Positions 16,768 through 24,460 of a stretch of DNA of 64,000 bases are shown piece after piece. This DNA is from Chitinophaga horti (lineage in GTDB: Bacteria; Bacteroidota; Bacteroidia; Chitinophagales; Chitinophagaceae): assembly GCF_022867795.2 (NCBI RefSeq), contig NZ_CP107006.1:4216001-4280000 (forward strand), given 5' to 3'. Under the pieces are notes generated by a model. It saw only the letters and a list, made by a program, of their open reading frames with translations, did not search any database and was not told where the DNA came from. Each line of letters starts with the position of its first letter. Position 1 is the first letter of the stretch. The position numbers and the translations under genes are program-made.

Positions 16768-17913
16768 TTAAGATGGAATGAGCACTGTTTTCAGGCAGTT
16801 ATCCAGCTTGGAAGAAAAGATGCGGTAAGCATCGGCTACTTCTTCCAGCGGCAATTTATGGGTAATCAATCCTTTCGGATCGACATGACCATTTTTGATA
16901 TGTTCGATCAGCCTTGGCAGCAGGCGTTTTACAGATGCCTGGTTCGCGCGCAGCGTGAGCCCTTTGTTCACCACGTTACCGATGGGCACCATGTTCATCG
17001 TCGGGCCGTACACGCCAACGATCGAGACGATGCCGCCCTTCTTCACCGAGTTGATCGCCCATTGCAACGCCGTAGCCGAACCTGCCTGTAGCATCAATTT
17101 ACGGCCGGTGATCGTTTGCAATGCGCTACCAGCGGCCTCGCAGCCAACCGCATCAATACAAACATCTGCGCCATAGAAGTCCGTCATCTTCTTAATAAAA
17201 AGCACCGGATCTTCAATCGAGCGGAAGTTGTATGCTTCACATTGCGCATACTGCCTGGCGAAATCTAACCGGTATTCGATATGATCGATGACGATTACGC
17301 GCGCTGCCCCGAATAACCAGGAACATTTGGCGGCCATAATACCAACCGGTCCGGCGCCAAACACGACCACCGTATCTCCCGGTTTAATACCACCCATTTC
17401 TGCAGCCTGGTAGCCGGTGGGGAATACGTCGGTAAGCATTACTGCATCATCGTTATCCATCCAGTCCGGAATAATTTCAGGTCCTACATTCGCAAATGGC
17501 ACACGCACATATTCTGCCTGTCCGCCATCGAAGCCGCCCGCCGTGTGCGAGTACCCGAAGATGCCACCTACTGCGGTAGCCTGCGGGTTAGATTCATGGC
17601 AATTGCCAAACAACTCCTGCTTACAGAAAGAACAGGAACCACAGGCCACATTGAAAGGTACCAGCACATGATCACCAGGTTTGAGTTTCGTTACTTCTGC
17701 CCCCACTTCCACCACGATGCCGGTAAATTCATGTCCAAACGTAGTCCCGATGCGCGTATCCGGCACCAGGCCATGATACAGGTGTAAATCAGAACCACAA
17801 ATACAGGATCGGGTTACCTTCACAATGGCGTCGCCCGGGTGCTGTATTTCCGGGTAAGGCATGTCCCTGTCTGCGCGTATGCGGTAGGGACCGCGGTAAT
17901 TCATTGCCAGCAT
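16768..17913 (-). CDS. Zinc-dependent alcohol dehydrogenase, formaldehyde-dehydrogenase-like
   Basis: This 381-residue medium-chain dehydrogenase has a GroES-like domain with the catalytic zinc ligands Cys in SCICGSDLHLYHG and His-Glu in GHEFTG. The structural zinc site is CGSCSFCKQELFGNC (four Cys), and a Rossmann domain carries the VVFGAGPVG motif. Length and insertions are closest to the glutathione-independent formaldehyde dehydrogenase/threonine dehydrogenase branch. These enzymes oxidise alcohols or aldehyde hydrates with NAD. It lies 34 bases after another medium-chain dehydrogenase gene and 12 before a small membrane-anchored protein, forming an operon. The exact substrate is unknown. 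Confidence 0.9.
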   Translation of the reverse strand: MLAMNYRGPYRIRADRDMPYPEIQHPGDAIVKVTRSCICGSDLHLYHGLVPDTRIGTTFGHEFTGIVVEVGAEVTKLKPGDHVLVPFNVACGSCSFCKQELFGNCHESNPQATAVGGIFGYSHTAGGFDGGQAEYVRVPFANVGPEIIPDWMDNDDAVMLTDVFPTGYQAAEMGGIKPGDTVVVFGAGPVGIMAAKCSWLFGAARVIVIDHIEYRLDFARQYAQCEAYNFRSIEDPVLFIKKMTDFYGADVCIDAVGCEAAGSALQTITGRKLMLQAGSATALQWAINSVKKGGIVSIVGVYGPTMNMVPIGNVVNKGLTLRANQASVKRLLPRLIEHIKNGHVDPKGLITHKLPLEEVADAYRIFSSKLDNCLKTVLIPS

Positions 17914-17947
17914 AATATCAGCTTTAAGGTGAAAAATGGTTGTGTCT

Positions 17948-19018
17948 TTAAATAGTGAGCGCTACGAAAACAGCGCCCGTTTTCTCTTTATCCATAGCCG
18001 TTTCGAATGCCTCATTGATATCGTCTATCGAAAAACTATGTGTAATCATCTTTTTTGCATTGATCCTGCCCTTCGCCAACAAATCGAGGCACATCCTCAT
18101 TTCTGAGTCAATGCCCCAGAACGAATAACTCGCACTTGGGATCAGTTGTATTTCTGCGATCTGGATATGTTGCCAGGGCAATGGGATCGCTATATCTCCG
18201 GGGTCGAAGCCGCCTACGATCACTATCTTACCACCAATGCGCGTGTAGAGCACCGCCTGTTTCAGCGTTTCGGGCATCGATGGACCGCCGGCACATTCGA
18301 ATGTAATGTCCGCCCCGCGCCCATGTGTAAAGCGACGTATTGAATCTTCTCCATTTTCTTTTTTCGTATTGATAACAAGATCTGCCCCGAGTGATGTTGC
18401 CAGCTCCAGCGAACTGTCCACCACGTCAGTAATGATCACCGTAGCACCCGCCACCTTAGCCAGTTGCAGCTGGCCTAAACCGATAGGTCCCGCACCAATG
18501 ATCACTACCGTATCATTTATGCGGATGCCGCTCAACTGCATGGCATGCATGCAAACAGAAAACGTATCCAACACCGTCGCTTCTTCAAAACTTACATGGT
18601 CCGGCAGCTTGTGAAACTTCGTAGCCGGACCGGTTACGTACGATGCAAAAGCCCGCGACACCGTTTTCATCCGCACTTTGTACAGATTAGGACAAAGATT
18701 GTATTGTTGCACCCGGCACCAATCGCAGTCACCATCACCCAACACAGTTTCTATCACCACGCGATCGCCGGGCTTTACATGCTTTACTGCGCTGCCTATC
18801 TTCACTACCTCACCCGCCATTTCATGACCCATAATCTCGTGTACCAACTCGGGTTCCTTCTTTTTCCAGTGACGAAGATCCGTACCACAGATACCTGCAA
18901 CGCGAATACGCGCCAGCACCCAATCGTCGCCGGGTATTTCCGGTATATCTACATCGGTTACTTCGAACGTTCCTTCTTCTGTTTTCAGCGCGGCTTTCAT
19001 GGTCTGTTCCATCGTCAA
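17948..19018 (-). CDS. Zinc-binding medium-chain dehydrogenase, sorbitol/threonine dehydrogenase-like
   Basis: This 356-residue protein carries the catalytic zinc motif GICGTDLRHW and GHEMAGEVVKIG. Its structural zinc lobe, GDCDWCRVQQYNLC, contains only three of the usual four closely spaced Cys. An NAD-binding Rossmann fold has VVIIGAGPIGLGQ. The family oxidises polyols, threonine or related secondary alcohols. A second start three residues inside the MKAALKTEEG segment (19000) is possible. It is the first gene of the leftward operon with the other dehydrogenase and the membrane-anchored protein, so the pair may act on successive steps of one substrate or on the two ends of one redox cycle. 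No substrate clue is seen in the neighbourhood. Confidence 0.88.
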   Translation of the reverse strand: MTMEQTMKAALKTEEGTFEVTDVDIPEIPGDDWVLARIRVAGICGTDLRHWKKKEPELVHEIMGHEMAGEVVKIGSAVKHVKPGDRVVIETVLGDGDCDWCRVQQYNLCPNLYKVRMKTVSRAFASYVTGPATKFHKLPDHVSFEEATVLDTFSVCMHAMQLSGIRINDTVVIIGAGPIGLGQLQLAKVAGATVIITDVVDSSLELATSLGADLVINTKKENGEDSIRRFTHGRGADITFECAGGPSMPETLKQAVLYTRIGGKIVIVGGFDPGDIAIPLPWQHIQIAEIQLIPSASYSFWGIDSEMRMCLDLLAKGRINAKKMITHSFSIDDINEAFETAMDKEKTGAVFVALTI

Positions 19019-19181
19019 ATGTGGTGTTTACATGTAATACGTTAAAAAACTATCATGCCAAAACCTTACAGCACAGCTGTTGTAGAGACAATGTAGGCGG
19101 GCGTTTGCGGATGGGCTGGCCGTGGAGATTGGGGAATGCGAGGGACTGTAGGGTGACGGGGTTACACAGTGGGGGAAAACA

Positions 19182-19210
19182 AAAGAGACTGCTAATCCAG
19201 CAGCCTCTTT
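19182..19210 (-). terminator. Leftward intrinsic terminator after the Zn-ribbon gene
   Basis: AAAGAGACTGCT (19182-19193) and AGCAGCCTCTTT (19199-19210) form a stem with one mismatch, followed on the minus strand by TTTTGTTTTCC. It lies only 7 bases beyond the second stop at 19217, which supports the full-length gene ending there rather than at 19412. Confidence 0.8.
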
Positions 19211-19216
19211 CATTCA

Positions 19217-19963
19217 TTAATCTTCAAAAGGTTTATTCGAAACGATCTTACACCGATCGCACTGATAATCGAACTGATCGAATAACCGTGTCTCTAACTC
19301 CCATTGTCCACCGCAAGATGGGCAAACGGGAATCTCACGCTCATAGTTGAACAACGAGTAGTAACAGTCGACGCCGGTCTTTTCTTCGATGCGCTGGCGC
19401 AGGGCAAGACCTTATTTGTTGAAATCGCTGTCAGGCGATGAAAGGTAGTAATCGAAACGCGATTCGTCTACCTTGCCGCGCATCCACAAACTATATAGTT
19501 GCTCAAAGTCCTTTTTCCAGAAATAGATATCGCCGTGGCCTTCATTGTCGGCATCCGTGGGTGGAATGAGATACAGCGGCAGGTAATCGAACGTTTGCAT
19601 GGAGCGGAGTGGCAGGTAACTTCCCCACAGTAACAGGCTGTGACCTTTAAACTCGGGAGGCTGCCAGGTGAAAGGATTTTTACCGACTACGCGGTGATGC
19701 ATTTCCACATTGTATTCCGTCTTGAGGCGGTTAAGATGCCGTAATACCATTCCCCCAAAACTCGTTGCTTCCATGGAAGAAACGAACGGGCAGTTCACAT
19801 ACACTTTTACCTGTCCGTCATCATAAATTAAAACCGGATCGTCAGTTAGGATATGTTCATTCCGGTAAAGCTCATCCAACAAACCATAAATACTGTCCTC
19901 CAGATTTGCCAGTTCTTCGGCCGCTAACTGGGGCCGGGAAAAAATCAACTCGATTGCCGTCAT
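19217..19963 (-). pseudogene. Zn-ribbon protein (DUF2310-like) interrupted by an in-frame TAA
   Basis: The first open part (19412-19963) encodes 183 residues ending SSPDSDFNK, then a TAA (19412-19414). The same frame continues without shift for 64 more codons: it starts GLALRQRIEEKTGVDCYY and contains a classical zinc ribbon, CPSCGG and CDRC about 16 residues apart, ending NKPFED at 19217. A terminator follows 7 bases later. So the gene is a roughly 248-codon unit, the size of DUF2310 Zn-ribbon, possibly nucleic-acid-binding, proteins as I recall them. A single CAA-to-TAA change would explain it. It may be a recent pseudogene, a sequencing error or a stop read through. The truncated product would lack the metal site. 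Confidence 0.75.
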
Positions 19964-20176
19964 TTACAAAACTTTAAACCCTCCATCTGCCGAACATAGC
20001 CGGCATGCTCCCTCACTAATTTTCGAAAGAATAAGACCGTAAAACAGTAAACATTACGCATGGGTTTCCGGATAGCGGGACGGCGTAGGTTTGTGTCTCG
20101 TGGTACAGATGAAAAATAAATACTGAAATTCAAATATATAGAAAAAAAATTTTATTCGCTGATGTAATGCCTGCAC

Positions 20177-20605
20177 TTACTCCTTCTTGCCTTCACTCCT
20201 GCTTAACCATATTCTCGCCAACTCCTGGTCTGCCTCGACACCAACGCCATGATAAAAGCAACGTCCTACTTCATAAATAGCACCTTTGTCGCCGAGCAGC
20301 GCCGCTTCCATATAATGCAGAAATGCTTTACGCACATCCTTTTCAATACCCTTGCCGGTTTCGTAACAAACGGCCAGATCAAAATGCGCTTCCGCGATAT
20401 CCCCTTCCGCAGCAAATTGCAGAAACTTCACGGCCGTCTTCATATTTTTCTTTACATGTTTGCCGAACAAATACCAGGTGGCAAGTGTGTAGGCGGCTTC
20501 GTGGCTGCCAGCATCGTGCGCCTGCGTTAACAGGTCGAACACCGCTGGAAGGTCGGCTTGGCTATGCTGAATGGCTGCGCGGTATAATTTATCCTTCTTT
20601 TTCAT
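20177..20605 (-). CDS. Sel1-like repeat protein
   Basis: This 142-residue soluble protein is built from about three Sel1-like (TPR-type) repeats: AAYTLATWYLFGKHVKKN, AHFDLAVCYETGKGIEKD and AIYEVGRCFYHGVGVEAD, each followed by the A..WL/..Y helix. No signal peptide is found, so it should be cytoplasmic. Sel1 repeats form superhelical scaffolds for protein-protein contacts; in bacteria they occur in signalling and envelope-stress pathways. It is monocistronic, flanked by 200 bases of A/T-rich DNA downstream, and no partner can be named from the context. Confidence 0.88.
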   Translation of the reverse strand: MKKKDKLYRAAIQHSQADLPAVFDLLTQAHDAGSHEAAYTLATWYLFGKHVKKNMKTAVKFLQFAAEGDIAEAHFDLAVCYETGKGIEKDVRKAFLHYMEAALLGDKGAIYEVGRCFYHGVGVEADQELARIWLSRSEGKKE

Positions 20606-20680
20606 GACTGGCGATCAAGATAAGCGATTTTTTTAATTGCTTTTTAAGGAGATAGATTAAATATATTATAAAAAATAATC

Positions 20681-20688
20681 TACCTTTC
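20681..20688 (+). promoter_or_regulatory. Putative -7 element of the small lysine-rich protein gene
   Basis: TACCTTTC differs from TAnnTTTG by one base and lies 21 bases before the ATG in an A/T-rich stretch. No convincing -33 element is seen at the proper distance. Confidence 0.35.
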
Positions 20689-20709
20689 CATCCTAATTCC
20701 TAATCATCT

Positions 20710-20979
20710 ATGAAAAAACTTATCACCGCTGCACTGGCATTGCTGATGACTGCCTCCGTCGCTTTCGCGCAGGAAAAACAGAAAGCTGCAAAAGCAAAAC
20801 CTGCTACCGAACATGTGAAAAAAGACGGTACGCCGGATAAACGTTACAAAGAAAACAAGGAAGCAAAATCCGAGGGCCCGAAGAAGAAGGATGGCACACC
20901 GGATATGCGTTATAAAGAGAACAAAGAGAAGAAGCCGGCTAAAAAAGAAACGAAGCCGGCTGCGAAGAAAGCGGCATAA
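20710..20979 (+). CDS. Small secreted lysine-rich protein with KKDGTPDxRYKENKE repeats
   Basis: This 89-residue product has a signal peptide (MKKLITAALALLMTASVAFA) and a mature part that is mostly Lys, Glu, Pro and Ala. Two copies of a 15-residue unit, KKDGTPDKRYKENKE and KKDGTPDMRYKENKE, sit at about residues 36-50 and 57-71, followed by a PAKKETKPAAKKAA tail. It is highly basic and probably disordered. I recall small proteins with this motif as common in Chitinophaga-type genomes, but no function is known to me. The gene is monocistronic with a strong terminator right after the stop. Possible roles are nucleic-acid, phosphate or polymer binding in the periplasm; this is a guess. Confidence 0.85.
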   Translation: MKKLITAALALLMTASVAFAQEKQKAAKAKPATEHVKKDGTPDKRYKENKEAKSEGPKKKDGTPDMRYKENKEKKPAKKETKPAAKKAA

Positions 20980-20984
20980 TATGC

Positions 20985-21016
20985 AAAGAGGCTGCCTGAA
21001 CGGGCAGCCTCTTTTT
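20985..21016. terminator. Bidirectional intrinsic terminator
   Basis: AAAGAGGCTGCC (20985-20996) and GGCAGCCTCTTT (21003-21014) form a perfect 12-bp stem with a 6-base loop and T/A tails on both sides. It serves the lysine-rich protein gene and the convergent SDR gene. Confidence 0.9.
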
Positions 21017-21020
21017 TATC

Positions 21021-21830
21021 TTAAACGCCGGAGTAAATACTAAACCCACCGTCTACACTAATCACCTGTCCGTTCACAAAAGCACTCGCATCGCTTAACA
21101 GCCAAACCAGCGCGCCAATCAATTCATCGGGCGCCCCGAAACGGCCGGCTGGCGTGTTGTTAATCACTTTGCCGCCACGTTCGGTGTACGTACCATCTGT
21201 ATTTGTCAGCAACGAGCGGTTCTGATGCGTCACAAAAAAGCCCGGAGCAATAGCATTCATCCTCACTTTATCACCATAACGTTGAGCCATTTCCGTTGCC
21301 ATCCATTTGGTGAAGTTATCGACAGCCGCTTTAGCCATGGAGTAACCCAGTACGCGGGTAATGGCCTGCGAAGCGGCCATGGAAGATATATTGATGATAC
21401 TGCCACCGTTCTTTACGATCGCTTCGCCAAAGATGCGTGTAGGCAGAATGGTACCGAAAAGATTCAGGTCAAAGGCTTTTCGCATACCGTCAATGCTAAA
21501 GCTAAACAGGTCGTCGCCGGGTGCTACCACGGCTTCGGGCATGTTACCGCCGGCACCGTTCACAAGTCCGTCGATGCGGCCCCACTTAGCCAGTACGTTG
21601 TCGCGGATCTGCAGCAGGGCTGCTTCGTCCAGTACATCCGCCGCTGCTGCTATGGCTTCACCGCCCGCGTTATTCACTTCATCGGCGCGTTGTTGCGCAA
21701 TGTCGAGTTTACGTCCGATCAGCACCAGCCTGCCACCTGCGGCCGCGATGCCATTTACAAATGCTTCTCCCAGCACGCCCGTGGCGCCGGTAACGATAAT
21801 TACTTTCTTGTCGAGGCTAAAAATGTTCAT
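21021..21830 (-). CDS. SDR-family fructuronate reductase / D-mannonate oxidoreductase-like
   Basis: This 269-residue short-chain dehydrogenase has the NAD(P) motif TGATGVLGEAF (about 15-25), NGAGGN (about 92), catalytic Ser in ISSMAAS, and Tyr-Lys in YSMAKAA. The central NGAGGNMPEAV, the long NAIAPGFFVTHQNRSLLT loop and the end VDGGFSIYSGV match what I know of the SDR-type UxuB (YjmF) enzymes, which interconvert fructuronate and mannonate. That would serve the glucuronate branch of hexuronate catabolism, whose galacturonate and unsaturated branches lie 3-17 kb away. Mannonate dehydratase (UxuA) is not in the window. The gene stands alone. Gluconate 5-dehydrogenase is the main alternative. Confidence 0.7.
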   Translation of the reverse strand: MNIFSLDKKVIIVTGATGVLGEAFVNGIAAAGGRLVLIGRKLDIAQQRADEVNNAGGEAIAAAADVLDEAALLQIRDNVLAKWGRIDGLVNGAGGNMPEAVVAPGDDLFSFSIDGMRKAFDLNLFGTILPTRIFGEAIVKNGGSIINISSMAASQAITRVLGYSMAKAAVDNFTKWMATEMAQRYGDKVRMNAIAPGFFVTHQNRSLLTNTDGTYTERGGKVINNTPAGRFGAPDELIGALVWLLSDASAFVNGQVISVDGGFSIYSGV

Positions 21831-21938
21831 ACGTGTATTTTATTGTTCCATCACCTACTAGTGTGCTGGTAAGATACAAAGTGTACGTAAACGAATGGTG
21901 ATTTTTTGGGGACGGGCATTTTCTCCGCTATTCATCCC

Positions 21939-21962
21939 CCGTTGTGTCACTCACTTCAACGG
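21939..21962 (+). repeat. Dispersed ~30-bp palindromic repeat, copy 2a
   Basis: Starts CCGTTGTGTCACTCACTTC and ends CAACGG. It pairs perfectly over 22 bases with the reversed copy at 21996-22017, across a 35-base spacer that itself contains a small GC hairpin followed by CTTTTTG. Confidence 0.85.
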
Positions 21963-21995
21963 CTGTCACACTGGCCCGGCGGGCTTTTTGCGATA

Positions 21996-22025
21996 GTTGA
22001 AGTGAGTGACACAACGGCGGATGAG
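21996..22025 (-). repeat. Dispersed ~30-bp palindromic repeat, copy 2b (inverted)
   Basis: On the minus strand this reads CATCCGCCGTTGTGTCACTC and continues CACTTCAAC, nearly the same as copies 1, 3 and 4. With copy 2a it makes a large cruciform-capable structure between the SDR and antiporter genes. Confidence 0.85.
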
Positions 22026-22043
22026 AAAAGTTGATATAGATGG

Positions 22044-24296
22044 CTAACTCTTAATTTCTTTCTTCTCCTTCACCCTGAACAAGGCTGGCAAACGTTTCGG
22101 GTTACCCACGATCCAGGCGATGTCGCCTTCCTGCAATACAAGGGTGCTGTCGGGATTGAGGATGCGGTTGCCATTGCGCTCGATGCCTACAACCAGACCA
22201 TGGCCCTGTTCGCGGATGCCGGAGGATCGGATGGTTTTGCCCATCACATGCGATCCGCCAAACACTTCGTAGCTGCGTAACACCACTTCGCTTTTACGCT
22301 GCGGCTCGTCCTCGCGGGATACCGGTTCGAGGAAGGCGGAGAATTTTTTCACCTGTTCGTCCGTACCGATTACATCCAGTTTATCACCGGGGTACAAGCG
22401 TTCGTCTTTGTCGGGCAGGGTAAGCATCATTTTACCACGTTCGATCATGGCGACGTTAACGCCATATTGTTCACGCAAACCGAGTTCCAGCAATGTTCTG
22501 CCGACAACGGGCGATTCGGGGCGTACTTCGAACGAGGCTAAGTGAGCGTCCCATGGAGCCAGCGCATCGCGGCGGGCCTGGGCTTCCAGGGCTTTGGCTT
22601 CGCGTTCGTTGAAGTTGCTGATGAATCGGTTTTCGAGTTTATCGTAAAAGCGTTGTATCTTTTTAGTAAACAGCAGCAGGATGCCTAATATGCCCAAAGT
22701 AGCCAGCAACGCCACATAGAAGGCGAAGAACTGGTCCACCACAAATCCCACGAAAAACACCGCCACTAGCAAACGCGATGTGCGCAGGATGGCGATAGGC
22801 CCGCGGTATTTGGATTGCTGCCATAATTTAGCGGTAGTGTCGGAATGCACCTGCCGTACTGCGAGCGCCCAAAGGAAAGGTGACATCACCAGCAGGGCTA
22901 GCGCCACCGTAGCAATCGTGGCATAACCATTACCCGCCAGGTTACGCTCTACCCACGGGCGCAGGTAAGACGAGGCGACCAGGGTAATGGCCAGCAGGAT
23001 CACGGAGTAAATGAGCACGTTCACAATGTATCCGCGCAACACTCGCTGCCAGTCACTCACAACGGATATGGACTGCGCACCACTACTGTATCGCTTTAAC
23101 GCGCTGCTCCATTTTTCGGGCAGTGCGGCCTCCAACCAATTATAAAACGGCTCTGCATATTTGATAAAGTAAGGGGTGGTAAAGGTCGTTAACGCGGACA
23201 CGGCTACAGCTATCGGGTACAGGAAGCCGCTCGTCACTTTCAGGTCCAGCCCGAGGGTGGCGATAATGAAAGAGAACTCCCCGATCTGCGCAAGGCTCAT
23301 ACCTGTTTGTACGCTCGACTTCAACGGCTGCCCGGAAATCAACGCACCGCCGGTCGACGTGATCATCTTACCAATAATCGTCACGGCGGAAATTAATAAC
23401 ACCGGACCAATATATTCCACGAGCATTTTCGGATCGATGAGCATACCAACGGACACGAAGAAGATCGCGCCGAACAGGTCTTTCACCGATTTTACGAGGT
23501 GCTCGATCTTTTCTGCCTGCGTGGTTTCTGCCAGGATGGACCCCATAATGAACGCACCCAAGGCCGGTGAAAAGCCCACCTTCGTGGCCAGTATCACCAT
23601 CAGGAAACACAGGCCCAGTGAGGTCACCAGTAAGGTTTCCTCGCTCATGAGTTTACGCGTTCTTTTTAATAAAGTAGGAATAAAGAAGATGCCGCCAACA
23701 AACCACAGCACCAGGAAGAATACGAGTTTTAGCACAGAGATGAGCATCTCCGTTCCGGCAAACTGCTGGCTCACGGCCAGGGTGGAAAGTAATACGAGCA
23801 ATACAATCGCCACCAGGTCTTCCACGACCAATATCCCAAATACTAATCCTGCAAACTTCTGGCCTTTCACGCCCAACTCCTCGAAAGCCCGTATGATAAT
23901 CGTGGTGGAAGAAATAGATAGTACGCCACCGAGAAATATACTGTCCATCGTTGACCAGCCCAACATCTGGCCTACGCCATAGCCAAGCCCGAGCATCCCT
24001 ATCACTTCGACAAGCGCCGTGATGGAAGCGGAGCCTCCCACCTTCATCAATTTTTTGAAACTAAACTCGAGACCTAAACTGAATAAAAGAAATATCACGC
24101 CAATCTCCGCCCATACCTTAATATTGGCTTCATCCGAAACACTGGGAAAGAAATGAAAATGCGGACCGACGAAAAATCCCGCGATCAGGTAGCCTAAAAC
24201 GAGTGGTTGTTTAAGCTTTTTAAATATAAGTGTGGTTAAAGCTGCTGAACCTAATATTAAGCCAAGATCAATTACCAGATGCGGAAGATGAATCAT
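22044..24296 (-). CDS. Monovalent cation:proton antiporter, CPA2 (KefB/YbaL) type with RCK_C domains
   Basis: From the ATG at 24296 (MIHLPHLVIDLG; nine upstream codons are probably not translated) the protein has 750 residues. The N-terminal half is a Na+/H+ exchanger domain of about 12 helices (5-390). A second group of helices (about 425-555) is followed by two TrkA-C/RCK_C-like domains (about 590-665 and 680-745, with ESPVVGRTLLELGLREQYG and GSHVMGKTIRSSGIREQG). The NAD-binding TrkA_N domain of true KefB is absent. Such proteins exchange K+ or Na+ for H+ and are gated by a ligand at the RCK_C dimer. The gene is single and not linked to the uronate operon, from which a terminator separates it. 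Confidence 0.92.
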   Translation of the reverse strand: MIHLPHLVIDLGLILGSAALTTLIFKKLKQPLVLGYLIAGFFVGPHFHFFPSVSDEANIKVWAEIGVIFLLFSLGLEFSFKKLMKVGGSASITALVEVIGMLGLGYGVGQMLGWSTMDSIFLGGVLSISSTTIIIRAFEELGVKGQKFAGLVFGILVVEDLVAIVLLVLLSTLAVSQQFAGTEMLISVLKLVFFLVLWFVGGIFFIPTLLKRTRKLMSEETLLVTSLGLCFLMVILATKVGFSPALGAFIMGSILAETTQAEKIEHLVKSVKDLFGAIFFVSVGMLIDPKMLVEYIGPVLLISAVTIIGKMITSTGGALISGQPLKSSVQTGMSLAQIGEFSFIIATLGLDLKVTSGFLYPIAVAVSALTTFTTPYFIKYAEPFYNWLEAALPEKWSSALKRYSSGAQSISVVSDWQRVLRGYIVNVLIYSVILLAITLVASSYLRPWVERNLAGNGYATIATVALALLVMSPFLWALAVRQVHSDTTAKLWQQSKYRGPIAILRTSRLLVAVFFVGFVVDQFFAFYVALLATLGILGILLLFTKKIQRFYDKLENRFISNFNEREAKALEAQARRDALAPWDAHLASFEVRPESPVVGRTLLELGLREQYGVNVAMIERGKMMLTLPDKDERLYPGDKLDVIGTDEQVKKFSAFLEPVSREDEPQRKSEVVLRSYEVFGGSHVMGKTIRSSGIREQGHGLVVGIERNGNRILNPDSTLVLQEGDIAWIVGNPKRLPALFRVKEKKEIKS

Positions 24297-24384
24297 TAAA
24301 AACCGTTTTTTTACACATGCCAATGGTTATACACCAACTACTAAAATAGGTAAAATCCGGCGTGGCGGCAAACGCATCCATAAC

Positions 24385-24411
24385 AAAGGGATGGCGAACT
24401 GCCATCCCTTT
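24385..24411 (-). terminator. Leftward terminator of the uronate operon kduI-DUF2264
   Basis: AAAGGGATGGC (24385-24395) and GCCATCCCTTT (24401-24411) form a perfect 11-bp stem, loop GAACT, with a T-containing tail on the minus strand. It lies 50 bases beyond the DUF2264 stop. Confidence 0.8.
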
Positions 24412-24460
24412 ATCATATAGAAGCCCGTCAGTTGGGCACATCAGATCGCGTGATCCTTAT

